From contig NZ_JAFCNB010000007.1 in the NCBI RefSeq assembly GCF_017896165.1, positions 186,001 to 250,000 of the forward strand: a DNA stretch of 64,000 bases. Reading direction: 5' to 3'. How positions within the stretch are numbered: the first letter of the stretch is position 1; each line of letters opens with the position of its first letter. Shown one piece after another: positions 17,663 to 26,321 of the stretch. Made by a program: the position numbers and the translations under genes. This DNA comes from Microbispora oryzae (lineage in GTDB: Bacteria; Actinomycetota; Actinomycetes; Streptosporangiales; Streptosporangiaceae). A model generated the notes under the pieces. It was not told where the DNA came from, ran no database searches, and saw only the letters and a program-made list of their open reading frames with translations.

Positions 17663-17696
17663 CAATTTGTCATCTGTCATCGCGTGACATAAATTG
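17663..17696. promoter_or_regulatory. Putative TetR operator between regulator and exporter
   Basis: A long interrupted dyad, CAATTTGTCA facing TGACATAAATTG, contains an inner TGTCA-n5-TGACA (17675-17689). It lies in the 136-bp gap between tetR and the MFS gene, in an AT-rich patch unlike its surroundings. Further copies of TGTC in 17639-17655 may extend the site. Confidence 0.7.
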
Positions 17697-17734
17697 CAGA
17701 GCGTTGACCAGAGGTTTTGATAAGGGGGACCATC

Positions 17735-19300
17735 ATGGCTCAGGCGCTCGCCGTCGACTCCGACGCACCTCCAGCTGAGGGGCGGCAACGCCCCGGGCTC
17801 ACGCTACTCGCCGTCTCGCTCGGTGTGATCATGGTCATGCTCGACGCGACCGTGGTCTCCATCGCGAACCCCGTCATCGGCGTCGACCTGAAGGCGTCGC
17901 TGTCCGACCTGCAGTGGGTCACCAGCGGCTACCTGCTCGCGCTGGCGGTCTTCCTCATCACGGCGGGCAAGCTCGGCGACCTGTTCGGGCACAAGCGCGT
18001 TTTCCTCATCGGCGTGGCCGGCTTCGCGCTCACGTCGCTGGCGATCGGCCTGACGTCGTCCATCGGCATGCTCATCGCGTTCCGCGTGCTGCAGGGCCTG
18101 TTCGGCGCGCTGCTCCAGCCCGCCGCGCTCGCGCTGCTGCGCTCCGCCTTCCCCGGCGAGCGGCTCAACATGGCGATGGGCGCCTGGGGAGCGATCATCG
18201 GCCTCTCGAGCGCCGCGGGCCCGATCGTCGGCGGCCTCCTCGTGGAGAACGTGAGCTGGCAGTCCGTCTTCTTCATCAACGTTCCGGTCGGCGTGGCGGC
18301 CCTGGCGTTCGGCCTGTGGGCGCTGACGGAGAGCAGGGCCAAGACGCTGTCGAGGGTCGACTGGCTGGGCGTCGTGATGTTGTCAGGGGCGATGTTCGCC
18401 CTGGTGTGGGCCATCATCAAGGCTCCCGAGTGGGGCTGGGCCGACGCCCGGACCATCGGCTTCCTGGCCGCCGCCGTCCTCATCGGCGCGGGCTTCCTGT
18501 TCTGGCAGACGAGGGTGAGCGAGCCGCTGCTGCCGCTCAGCCTGTTCCGGAACGTCTCGGTCTCGGTCGGAACGCTGCTGATGATCCTCATGGCGTTCTC
18601 GATGTTCGGCGCGATGTTCTTCCTCACGTTCTTCTTCCAGGGCGTGCACGGCCTGAGCCCGCTCCAGTCCGGCCTGCGCATGCTCCCCATGAGCGCCGGC
18701 ATGATCGTGGCGTCCCCCATCGCCGGCATGCTGATCGGCAAGCTGGGCGCGAAGTTCACCATCACGGGCGGCATGGTGATCACCGCGGTCGCGATGTTCC
18801 TGATGTCGCGGCTCAGCCTCGAAGCGACCTTCCAGGACAGCGCGATCCCGTTCGTGCTGCTGGCCTTCGGCCTCTCGCCGGTTTTCGTGGGGGCCACCGA
18901 GATCATCGTGGGCAACGCTCCCGAGGAGCTCAGCGGCGTCGCGGGCGGCGTGCAGAACTCCGCCATGCAGGTGGGCGGCGCACTCGGCACCGCCGTCCTC
19001 GGCGCGGTCGTGTCCGGCGAGGTGGCGAGCGTGCTGCCCGGCTACCTCGGCCCGGCCGCCGCGTCCGTCACCCCCGCCCAGATGGAGGGCCTGAAGGGGC
19101 TCGCCTCGGTGGGCATGGCCCCGCCCGGGCTCACCGGTCCGGCCGCGAAGATCATCACTGACGCCTCGCACCTGTCCTTCATGGACGGCCTGCACCTCGG
19201 CTTCATGGTGAGCACGGGCGTCGCCGTCGTGGCCGCCCTCCTGGCCCTGCTCGTCAAGGCGGGACGGAAGACGGAGGGTGTCGCGGTCCACATGGGTTGA
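17735..19300 (+). CDS. MFS drug:H+ antiporter, DHA2 (EmrB/QacA) family
   Basis: This 521-residue transporter has about 14 transmembrane helices. Motif A is seen in AGKLGDLFGHKRVFLIG, motif B near LIAFRVLQGLFGALLQPA, and motif C in GPIVGGLLVENVSWQSVFFINVPVG. These place it in the 14-helix drug exporter group. It exports a toxic compound using the proton gradient, but the substrate is not predictable. The ATG at 17735 follows GGGGGA. Control by the divergent TetR protein is likely. Confidence 0.92.
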   Translation: MAQALAVDSDAPPAEGRQRPGLTLLAVSLGVIMVMLDATVVSIANPVIGVDLKASLSDLQWVTSGYLLALAVFLITAGKLGDLFGHKRVFLIGVAGFALTSLAIGLTSSIGMLIAFRVLQGLFGALLQPAALALLRSAFPGERLNMAMGAWGAIIGLSSAAGPIVGGLLVENVSWQSVFFINVPVGVAALAFGLWALTESRAKTLSRVDWLGVVMLSGAMFALVWAIIKAPEWGWADARTIGFLAAAVLIGAGFLFWQTRVSEPLLPLSLFRNVSVSVGTLLMILMAFSMFGAMFFLTFFFQGVHGLSPLQSGLRMLPMSAGMIVASPIAGMLIGKLGAKFTITGGMVITAVAMFLMSRLSLEATFQDSAIPFVLLAFGLSPVFVGATEIIVGNAPEELSGVAGGVQNSAMQVGGALGTAVLGAVVSGEVASVLPGYLGPAAASVTPAQMEGLKGLASVGMAPPGLTGPAAKIITDASHLSFMDGLHLGFMVSTGVAVVAALLALLVKAGRKTEGVAVHMG

Positions 19301-19354
19301 TACGGCGCGGGCCCATACAGCGTGCGCCCTTGCTTGTACGGGCCGTTGCTGTAC

Positions 19355-19412
19355 GGGCCCAAGCTGTGTGGGCCCAAGCTGTGTAGCCCAAGCTGTGTAA
19401 CCCAAGCTGTGT
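19355..19412. repeat. 14/15-bp tandem repeat after the MFS gene
   Basis: Four copies of GGGCCCAAGCTGTGT-like units lie in a row, two of 15 bp and two of 14 bp, starting about 55 bp after the MFS stop. Two shorter TGTACGGGCC copies precede them. Confidence 0.85.
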
Positions 19413-19488
19413 GGCCCCTGCCTGGGCCGCCCGGGAGAGCTGGGGAAGTTCGGGGGGCGCGGCAGCCGCGCGGGCCCGCCGCGCTCAG

Positions 19489-19494
19489 TAGACT
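19489..19494 (+). promoter_or_regulatory. -10 box TAGACT of a leaderless DUF3039 gene
   Basis: TAGACT ends 8 nt before GTG 19503, and no ribosome site is present. No clear -35 hexamer is seen 17-18 bp upstream. Confidence 0.5.
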
Positions 19495-19502
19495 CGGTGA
19501 GC

Positions 19503-19754
19503 GTGAGCAGCACGAAGACTCTTCCCGAGAGCGAAGTAACGCCGAGGCTGTCGCACGGCGACGGCGACCACGAGCGCTTCTCGCACTACGCCGACAAGAA
19601 CAAGATCACGGAGAGCTACGTGACCGGCGCGCCGGTCCGTGCTCTGTGCGGCAAGGTGTGGGTGCCCAGCCGGGACCCGAAGAAATACCCGGTGTGTCCG
19701 GAGTGCAAGGAAATCTACGAGGGGCTGCCGAAGGGCGAACCCTCCGGCGAGTGA
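19503..19754 (+). CDS. DUF3039 small protein
   Basis: This is an 83-residue protein of the actinobacterial DUF3039 family. The conserved block is HYADKNKITESYVTGAPVRALCGKVWVPSRDP (seen here as consecutive short motifs), ending in the CPEC pair of VCPECKEIYEGL. The three cysteines could bind a metal. Function is unknown. Two in-frame GTG codons exist, 19497 and 19503. The second is chosen because it fits a leaderless start behind TAGACT. Confidence 0.85.
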   Translation: MSSTKTLPESEVTPRLSHGDGDHERFSHYADKNKITESYVTGAPVRALCGKVWVPSRDPKKYPVCPECKEIYEGLPKGEPSGE

Positions 19755-19825
19755 GTGTCGGTACGGGACGGTGATCCCTCGGGCGGCTAGCGTCAGGCTC
19801 CTGACCAGTCGTATCGGGGGAACGA

Positions 19826-20971
19826 ATGGCCCGGCGCGCGCTCGCCGTCTTCCTTGCATGCCTGTTCGCGTACGGCGGCGCCGGCACTGTCGGCACCGCC
19901 GCGCGCGCGGCCACCCGCCCGTCGGGTGCCGCCTCGCAGCCCGCGTCGTCCATGTTGCCCGCGGGGCGCTGGGGAGCCCATTATCCCGGTGCGCCGTACG
20001 CCGATCCGGCCCCGCGCGCCGTCGTCGACGACCGGCGGAAGGCCGGTACAGGCCGGTCGCCCCGCGACGCCGCCTGCCTCGCGCCCGCCTCACGACTGCG
20101 AGCGGCAGATCCATCTCGCTCGGCCGCGCAGTCCCGCCCGTCCGAGCCGCACGACCGGCCGGCTGATCGGCCGGACGGGCAGGCATCAGCCGCCGAGCGG
20201 ATCGTCGTCCGGGTGTGGGTGCACATCATCAAGGACGGCGCCCTCGGACTGCCGGACACCGCCGTGCCACGCCAGATCAGCACGCTCAACGCCGCCTACG
20301 GCGGCAGGTACGGAGGCGTGGACACCAAGGTCACGTTCTCCCTCGCCGGGGTCACCCACACGAACAACCGATCCTGGTTCCGTGATCCCCTGGGCAACGA
20401 GTCGGCGATGAAGACCAAGCTCCACGTCGGCGGCCCGGAGACGCTCAACCTCTACATCGCGCAGCTCGGGGAACTGGTCCTCGGTTACGCCACCTACCCC
20501 AACTGGTACCGGGAGCAGCCACTCCTGGACGGCGTCGTGATCGACTGGCGCAGCGTTCCGGGTGGCCCGCTGCGGTCGTTCGGGCGCGGCTTCACCGCGG
20601 TCCACGAGATCGGCCACTGGCTTGGCCTGCTCCACACCTTCGAGAACGGATGCCGCCCGCCGGGAGACTCCGTGGACGACACGCCCCCAGAGGCGTACGC
20701 CACGACGGGCTGCCCGGCCCGCAAGAACACCTGCGGCGCCGTCGGCGAGGATCCGACGCACAACTACATGGACTACGGCCAGGACCGGTGCATGCGCGAG
20801 TTCACGGCTGGCCAGGCGCTGCGAATCCAGCAGCTATGGGACATCTACCGCCGCCCCGGGACGGCCGCCCAGCCAACGCAACTAGACGCGACCGGGCCAG
20901 ACGTAACCGGGCCTGACGCGACCGGGCTGGAGGGCACCAGTCCGCACACCACTACTGCCGACTCCGTCTAG
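19826..20971 (+). CDS. Secreted M43-type (pappalysin/cytophagalysin) zinc metalloprotease
   Basis: This 381-residue preproprotein has a signal peptide (about 1-29) and a basic, Pro/Arg-rich pro-region to about 120. The catalytic domain holds the extended zinc motif HEIGHWLGLLH (His260, Glu261, His264, His270) and the Met-turn NYMDYGQD (Met315), which define metzincins of family M43. Cys pairs around 276-303 are likely disulfides. The C-terminal tail is a short TGPDATGLEG-like repeat. The stop codon is part of a 12-bp tandem repeat. It is expected to act outside the cell. Confidence 0.88.
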   Translation: MARRALAVFLACLFAYGGAGTVGTAARAATRPSGAASQPASSMLPAGRWGAHYPGAPYADPAPRAVVDDRRKAGTGRSPRDAACLAPASRLRAADPSRSAAQSRPSEPHDRPADRPDGQASAAERIVVRVWVHIIKDGALGLPDTAVPRQISTLNAAYGGRYGGVDTKVTFSLAGVTHTNNRSWFRDPLGNESAMKTKLHVGGPETLNLYIAQLGELVLGYATYPNWYREQPLLDGVVIDWRSVPGGPLRSFGRGFTAVHEIGHWLGLLHTFENGCRPPGDSVDDTPPEAYATTGCPARKNTCGAVGEDPTHNYMDYGQDRCMREFTAGQALRIQQLWDIYRRPGTAAQPTQLDATGPDVTGPDATGLEGTSPHTTTADSV

Positions 20972-20999
20972 ATGTCCGTCTGGATGTCCGTCTAGATGA
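20964..20999. repeat. 12-bp repeat x3 over the stop codon of the M43 gene
   Basis: TCCGTCTAGATG, TCCGTCTGGATG and TCCGTCTAGATG follow each other without gaps. The TAG stop (20969-20971) is inside the first unit and is repeated exactly in the third. Confidence 0.92.
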
Positions 21000-21326
21000 T
21001 CGATGCCAGGGCGGCTGGTCGCGTTCGCCGGCTGTAGGTCGCTGGATCGGTTGGCCGCTAGCTGTCGTTGTGCTCGACTGCCGCAATGCCGAATAGCCGA
21101 TGTGGGTGTCCTTCCTCGGGAAGCATCGTTCGGCGGGGTCGTGAGTTGAGCATGCTTCGCGGCCCGGCGTCGCGCTCTGGCCTCGCACTGCCTCCGCCTG
21201 GGCGTTCGTCTATTCCGGGTGCCTTGTCCCGGCGTCTTCCCGCGGTGTCTCCCCTCGGTGTCTGTCCTGGGCGCCTGTCCCGGATGCCTGTCCCGGGTGC
21301 CTGGCCCGGTGTTCTGCTCGGGGTGT
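20972..21326. other. 355-bp gap between convergent genes, no gene seen
   Basis: Apart from the repeat at its left edge, the right part (about 21230-21310) holds degenerate 15-bp units like CCTGTCCCGGGTG. An open frame on the minus strand runs through here but is Pro/Arg-rich, out of frame with the HNH gene and without any domain. I see no strong terminator hairpin. Confidence 0.6.
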
Positions 21327-23720
21327 TCACCCCGGGCGTTGGCGAGTGCCGGGTTCGTGGCTGCTGCGTTCGTATCTTCGGCGGTTGGGGTGGTGGGTGA
21401 GGGTCCAGGTGCCGTTGGGGTTGCGGTGGGTGGTGTAGCGGTCGGGGTGGGTGAATTTGTCGCGGTTGTGGAAGGTGCAGGCGGGGGCCAGGAGGTCGAG
21501 GTTGGTGACGCCGTCGTCGATCCAGCCGTGGACGTGGTCGACTTCGGCCATGGTGGCGGGGATCGGGCAGCCCTGGCAGTAGCAGGTGGCGTACTGCGCC
21601 AGCAGGGCTTTGCGCTGAGCCGGGGTGGCCAGCCGCACCGAACGCCCCATGTCCAGAACCTGGCCCTTGGCGTCCATCACCATCCGAGTCAGGCGCGAGG
21701 TCCGCGCCAGGCGGTGGACGTCGCTGACCGGCAGCAACTGCCCGGTCGCCACCAGCAGCCCGGGAGCCAACCGGTTGGGGGCATGCCCGCAGGTGCGGCA
21801 CGCGTCAGCGCGCGTTCCGCCGCTGGACTGTGGCCGCCCCTGCGCCCGCCCATCCGCGCCCGCGCCCGCGCCCGCGCCCGCACCTGCGTCTGCGGCAGTG
21901 GCAGCGGCGGCGGGCATGCCGTCCCTGCGGTCGCCGGAACGCGGGCCGTCGGCAGGCCACGCGGCATCGTCAGAACCCGCACTATGGTCGGGCTCTGCGG
22001 CGTGGGCAGGTCCCCGGGCATGGCCAGGACCCACGTGCTCGATAGCGGCCTCGGGTGGACCCTCCTCGGGAGGAGCCGCCTCCTCGTGTGGACCCTCCTC
22101 GGGAGGAGCCGCCTCCTCGTGTGGACCGTCTCGGCCCACACCGGCCGTGGGAGGCGCCACATCATCGCCGCGCGTACGCGCCGCACTGGTGGAGCTGCGT
22201 GCGCCCGTCGTCCGGCTGGCGCCCGCTGCGGTGTTCTGGGTCGTGGGATCGGTTGTGCCGATCGTTGTGCCGGGGCCGGGGCCAGGGCCAGGGCCAGGGT
22301 CGGAGGCGGGATCCTGGTCCGTGCCGGGCATGCCGCTCGCACCTGGTGACGTGTCCGGACCGGGGTTCCGTGTGCCGGTGGGGGCGAGGATGTCGTCGGG
22401 GATGGATTCGGCGCGGACCATGACGATGAGTTCGGTGGAGACCTTCTCACTCAGCAGGGCCGAGAACGCGTCGGCCTGGCGCACGCGTAGCGGCCGGTCG
22501 TCGTCCTTGTCCTTCGGGCGGGCATAGGAAGTCAAAAACGCCCGTAGCCGAGCCGCGGCCTCTCGTGGCAGGCGGAACTCGCCTTCCACGCCACCGGTGC
22601 TGGACGGGCGGACCAGCAGGAACCGGGACGCGTAGTCGTCCTCGCACTCCTCGACCAGCGCGCCGGGGTCGAGGATCTCCCGGATGTAGCGGCCGGCCTT
22701 GGCCACCTCCGCGCAGGACGCGCTGTCGGACAGCTGCAGCAGGATCGGCTCGGCTTCGGTCGCCTGCGTGTCGGTCAGTTTGGTCGTCACCGTGGTGATG
22801 GCGTCCACCGCTCCGCCGGACAGGGACCCGGCCCGGTAGCGGGCCTTCACCTGCGGGAGGCGGGCCACCTCGCCGGAGATCCGCAACCACCGCGACGCCT
22901 GCGCACCCGTCATCCCCGGACCACGCCGCACCACCACCGGCACCCCCTGCGCGCCAGGCGTTCCCGGCGCCTCCGCGCCGCTCTCCGCCGACGCAGACGC
23001 GCCCGGGGCAGACGCGCCGGGTGCGGGAGTGTCCAGCGCAGACGCGCCCGGTGCAGGGGTTCTCGGTGGGGGAGTGCTCGGTCTGTCCGAGCGGAGCCAT
23101 GAGGCGGTGGAGGCGTGCCCGTACGCCTTTGCCTCACCGGTGATATGCACCTGATGCAACAGCGCCGCGAACACCGAACCCAACAGGTCTATCGCTTGGA
23201 TCACCTTCTCGGCCCGTTCCAAGCACACCGCCGCGCTGTCCGGTCGCCCGGCACGCGCCAACCGGGCGGCCAGTTCCACCAAGGTGTCCGCGACATCGTC
23301 TTCAGTGTCACGGGTAACAAGGCCGGGTTCCGTGGCTGCCGGAGCTGCCGTCGGCTGCGTCGCCGTTTCCGGAGCCGATTCCGCATCGCTCCGGGCGTCC
23401 CCCTGATGCGCGTCGCCCGCATCCGGCTCGGCCCCGCCCCGCTCTGCGCCCGGCGGCCCGGCCGGCCGTCCCTGCGAGGGGAAGCGAGGATCCAGACAGG
23501 TGCCCGCGAGCAGGGGCGGGACCGGCATCCCGTCCGCAGGGACACGAGCATCAGGGACACGAGCATCAGGGACACGAGCATCAGGGACACGAGCATCAGA
23601 GACAGATGAGCCGAGGAGTCCGGCATCGCGCTCGGCCTCGGGGGCCACGGGCATCGTGACGACGTCCGTGTCGCTGGAGCCGGTGACGCCACCGAAGCCG
23701 GAGTCGTGAGCCGCCGTCAC
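21327..23720 (-). CDS. DUF222 / HNH endonuclease-domain protein (13E12-repeat type)
   Basis: This 797-residue protein has a DUF222 helical region (about 100-400 and onward), a very long Pro/Ala/Gly-rich insert, and a C-terminal HNH nuclease domain: CYCQGCPIPATMAEVDHVHGW with a following N...H (LAPACTFHNRDKFTHPDRY). Such genes are abundant and variable in actinobacteria and are linked to the REP13E12 family of repeats. Their role is unclear. Several in-frame minisatellites (DARVP x4, HEEAAPPEEGP x2) suggest fast length change. The start is GTG 23720 behind AGGAGG. Confidence 0.87.
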   Translation of the reverse strand: MTAAHDSGFGGVTGSSDTDVVTMPVAPEAERDAGLLGSSVSDARVPDARVPDARVPDARVPADGMPVPPLLAGTCLDPRFPSQGRPAGPPGAERGGAEPDAGDAHQGDARSDAESAPETATQPTAAPAATEPGLVTRDTEDDVADTLVELAARLARAGRPDSAAVCLERAEKVIQAIDLLGSVFAALLHQVHITGEAKAYGHASTASWLRSDRPSTPPPRTPAPGASALDTPAPGASAPGASASAESGAEAPGTPGAQGVPVVVRRGPGMTGAQASRWLRISGEVARLPQVKARYRAGSLSGGAVDAITTVTTKLTDTQATEAEPILLQLSDSASCAEVAKAGRYIREILDPGALVEECEDDYASRFLLVRPSSTGGVEGEFRLPREAAARLRAFLTSYARPKDKDDDRPLRVRQADAFSALLSEKVSTELIVMVRAESIPDDILAPTGTRNPGPDTSPGASGMPGTDQDPASDPGPGPGPGPGTTIGTTDPTTQNTAAGASRTTGARSSTSAARTRGDDVAPPTAGVGRDGPHEEAAPPEEGPHEEAAPPEEGPPEAAIEHVGPGHARGPAHAAEPDHSAGSDDAAWPADGPRSGDRRDGMPAAAATAADAGAGAGAGAGADGRAQGRPQSSGGTRADACRTCGHAPNRLAPGLLVATGQLLPVSDVHRLARTSRLTRMVMDAKGQVLDMGRSVRLATPAQRKALLAQYATCYCQGCPIPATMAEVDHVHGWIDDGVTNLDLLAPACTFHNRDKFTHPDRYTTHRNPNGTWTLTHHPNRRRYERSSHEPGTRQRPG
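22055..22120. repeat. 33-bp tandem repeat in the DUF222-HNH gene
   Basis: Two adjacent 33-bp copies containing CCTCCTCGGGAGGAG, itself nearly palindromic, encode the doubled HEEAAPPEEGP segment. Confidence 0.85.
23539..23598. repeat. 15-bp repeat x4 near the start of the DUF222-HNH gene
   Basis: Four identical copies of GGGACACGAGCATCA (23539-23598) encode DARVP four times near residue 45. The identity of the units suggests a recent expansion. Confidence 0.92.
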
Positions 23721-23989
23721 AGAGGCACCTCCTGCCCACCGTTGGTCCGATCATGTGTTCGATACATTACCGACCGTGGCCGATAGGAGTCAGAGAAACC
23801 CTCAACTAGAGCTCCAACCAGTTCGGGGTCATGGCTGATGACTGCCGAGGGATTCGGCCCGGCGCAGAACCATGGATGACCACCAGACCGGCAGACAAGA
23901 CCTGCACACCGGGCCGGGACCACCGGCACCGCCTCCCGGCCCCGCGAGGGCGAATCCGAACTGGTCGCAGCGCGGTTGGACGGCACGGG

Positions 23990-24020
23990 TTGACTGGCAT
24001 GTCGCGGATGTGGCTAACTC
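23990..24020 (+). promoter_or_regulatory. Candidate promoter in the 372-bp HNH/membrane-protein gap
   Basis: TTGACT (23990-23995) is followed after 19 bp by TAACTC, 73 bp before the GTG of the plus-strand gene. The rest of the gap from 23721 shows no gene or hairpin that I can support. Confidence 0.35.
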
Positions 24021-24092
24021 CACAGCAGCGCTCGCGGCCCCCGGCGCCCGCCGGCCGCGTCGCGCGCCTGGCGGGACGGCCCGGGAGGCTTC

Positions 24093-24773
24093 GTGGACGA
24101 TCAGTGGACCCGCCGGGTCTGGCCCCCACCGGGGAGCGAGACGTGGGAGGCGGCAGGGGAGGACCTGCCTCCCTCCGCCCATCGTTACGGCGCGCCCGCT
24201 CCGCCGCCGCGGCGGCGGCCGAGCCTGCTTCGGCGGCTGCTCGTCGCCCTGCTCGCACTGGTCGCGTCGGCGTCCGTGATCGGCGCGATCGTCGTCACGG
24301 TCCTGCGGGGCGCCGAGGATCCGCCACCCACCGTCGTCTCGGACCGGCTGGCCGGGGTGACCTATCCGCTCCCGCCCGGCTGGGCCGAAGGCGTGGTGGC
24401 CCCCGTCACCGGCTTCACATCCGTCGCGGCCCACGGCGACCTGGCGACGGTCATGGCGCGCCCCGGTGAGGGTGTGGACCCGCCCAACCTGCGCTCGGCC
24501 GTCATCGACCTGAGCGAGCTGTACGCCCGGCTGCTGCTCCAGGGCGACGACGTCGAGGTGGTCGACGATCGGGCGGTCACCGTGAACGGCCGGCCGGGCC
24601 ACACACGGGCCGTACGGGCGACCTACAGCGACGTGGTGAACGAACCGGCGTTCATGCGGGTGACCCTGCTCACCCGTCCGGACGGCCGGAGCACGGTCAT
24701 GCTGGGGCTCGCCCATCCCGACGATCAGCGGGCGCGGGCCGACATCGTCGCGGTGATCTCGGGCGCGACCTGA
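24093..24773 (+). CDS. Single-pass membrane protein of unknown function
   Basis: This 226-residue protein has a Pro/Arg-rich cytoplasmic part, one membrane segment (about 49-70, LLVALLALVASASVIGAIVV) and an outer domain of about 150 residues starting at GVTYPLPPGWAEGVV. The pattern resembles actinobacterial proteins whose outer domain is an APA/lipoprotein-like beta structure, but I cannot name the family. The start is GTG 24093 behind GGGAGG. A long 12-bp repeat array starts right after its stop. Confidence 0.72.
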   Translation: MDDQWTRRVWPPPGSETWEAAGEDLPPSAHRYGAPAPPPRRRPSLLRRLLVALLALVASASVIGAIVVTVLRGAEDPPPTVVSDRLAGVTYPLPPGWAEGVVAPVTGFTSVAAHGDLATVMARPGEGVDPPNLRSAVIDLSELYARLLLQGDDVEVVDDRAVTVNGRPGHTRAVRATYSDVVNEPAFMRVTLLTRPDGRSTVMLGLAHPDDQRARADIVAVISGAT

Positions 24774-24795
24774 GCCGCGCACCGGGTGGGACATC

Positions 24796-24867
24796 GGGTC
24801 GCGCACCGGGTCGCGCACTGGGCCGCGCACTGGGCCGCGCACTGGGCCGCGCACTGGGCCGCGCACC
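24796..24867. repeat. 12-bp repeat x6 after a stop codon
   Basis: Six units of GGGYCGCGCACY in a row, three of them identical (GGGCCGCGCACT), begin 23 bp after the TGA at 24773. Degenerate copies continue to about 24935. Confidence 0.92.
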
Positions 24868-25013
24868 GCGCCCCGCATCGAGTCGGGCACCGGGTGACGC
24901 ACCGGCTCGGACATCGAGCCGCGTACTGAGTCGCGCCCCGTGGACATGGCCCGCCGCGGATGCTTCGCTGTCGATCGGGGCGTACCGCGCCGAGACGATG
25001 AGGGAGACGGCCC

Positions 25014-26036
25014 GTGTCGCTGAAGTCCTATGGAGTGCTGACGGGAGTCGTGGCCGACACCCGGCGGGAGGGGGCCACGGACACCCCGCACTACCAGATC
25101 CACGTGGTCGACGACGCCGGCACCCACTATCGGGTGGCGGTCAACGTGAAGTCCGCCGAGTCGCCGTCCGAGCTGCTCTATCTGGTGGCCGACGACTTCC
25201 GGCATCCGCTGCTCGACCGGCTGCCGGCCGCGGGATCCGGCTGGACGCCGCTGCCGCCGGGGCCGGACACGGCGAGCGTCGACTACATCCGGGGCAACCT
25301 GTTCGACCCGTCGGGCATGCGGCCGCTGCCGCCGGAGGTGACGGGGCCGGACAACGATCTCGCCGATCTGCTGGACCACTACGTGCAGAAGGCCCGGAAC
25401 GACCCGCGGGCCACGCTCTACGCGTTCGGTGAGCGGTGGGGACCGGAGACCGGCGTGCCCGACAAGGTCTTCGGGTTCCGGCCGGGCAACGGCGTGCACG
25501 ACGTGCACATGAACCAGGGCAACGTCCCCAGTTTCGCGCGCGACGACGGCGTGTGGCAGGACGGGGCCCTGCTGATCCACTTCGCCGCCGAGTCTCGCTG
25601 GGTCGCGGTCTTCCTGGCCTTCCAGAGTCAGGCCTGGCACACCGACGACGTGACCGGCCACAGCCTCGACGCCCTCGGAAAGGGCGTCGGCATGCGTCCC
25701 GAGACGGGGGGCGAGGAGCCGGTCCGGATCGTGGCCGCGCTGGTCAACCCGATCGGGCCCGCGCCGGAGGTGGAGACGGTCACACTGATCAACACCACCG
25801 CCGGGCCGATCGACCTGACCGGCTGGCGGCTGGCCGACCGCGGGAAACACAGCTGTCCGCTGCCCGCCGTCGTCCTCGCTCCGGGCGCGACCCTGGCGAC
25901 GACCCTCACCGACGGAGTCGTCCTCGGCAACGGCGGCGGCATCGTCACCCTGCTCGATGCCCAGGGGCTCAAGGTGCACGGCGTGTCCTACTCGGCCGAC
26001 CAGGCCCGCGCCGAAGGACGCACCATCGTCTTCTGA
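25014..26036 (+). CDS. DUF2278 protein with C-terminal lamin-tail domain
   Basis: This 340-residue protein has two parts. The N-terminal DUF2278 (YukJ-like) region runs from YGVLTGVVADTRREG to about 220 and includes GNGVHDVHMNQGN and WQDGALLIHF. The C-terminal part (about 240-338) is a lamin-tail (LTD) beta sandwich with ETVTLINTTAGPIDLTGWRLAD. DUF2278 resembles phospholipase/nuclease-associated proteins, but its activity is unproven. There is no signal peptide. The start is GTG 25014 after AGGGAG. The last 16 bp, including the stop, are duplicated in tandem. Confidence 0.85.
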   Translation: MSLKSYGVLTGVVADTRREGATDTPHYQIHVVDDAGTHYRVAVNVKSAESPSELLYLVADDFRHPLLDRLPAAGSGWTPLPPGPDTASVDYIRGNLFDPSGMRPLPPEVTGPDNDLADLLDHYVQKARNDPRATLYAFGERWGPETGVPDKVFGFRPGNGVHDVHMNQGNVPSFARDDGVWQDGALLIHFAAESRWVAVFLAFQSQAWHTDDVTGHSLDALGKGVGMRPETGGEEPVRIVAALVNPIGPAPEVETVTLINTTAGPIDLTGWRLADRGKHSCPLPAVVLAPGATLATTLTDGVVLGNGGGIVTLLDAQGLKVHGVSYSADQARAEGRTIVF

Positions 26037-26058
26037 CAACAGCGTCTTCTGACAACAG
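26027..26058. repeat. Perfect 16-bp tandem duplication including a stop codon
   Basis: CGTCTTCTGACAACAG at 26027-26042 is repeated exactly at 26043-26058. The TGA stop of the DUF2278 gene (26034-26036) lies in the first copy, and its twin sits 16 bp downstream. Confidence 0.94.
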
Positions 26059-26321
26059 GCCACGGCCTTCTCTTCCGTCGTTTCGGAAAACAGGCCATTA
26101 TCCGACTACGGCGCCATCGTCCCGATAATGCCGGAAAATATGGCAGCAAAGGGATAGGTCGCCATTTGGCGCTGCGCTTTGAGATAGGCGGGGCATCTGT
26201 TTGCCGTCCTCCGGCAGGTGTCGTGCCGCCCATGATTTCCCCGGCGGGTAATTTCGGGCTCGCATCGCACGAAACCGCGGTGACCCGGAAAGACCAATTC
26301 TCATCATTGGGGGGAAATCAA

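Noticed and set aside
21058..21801. Minus-strand frame as a frameshifted C-terminal extension of the DUF222-HNH protein
   Set aside because: The HNH domain is complete in the called frame, and the extension is Pro/Arg-rich with no domain.
24796..24935. Regular 12-bp array as a CRISPR locus
   Set aside because: The repeats are contiguous, with no spacers, and no cas genes are present.
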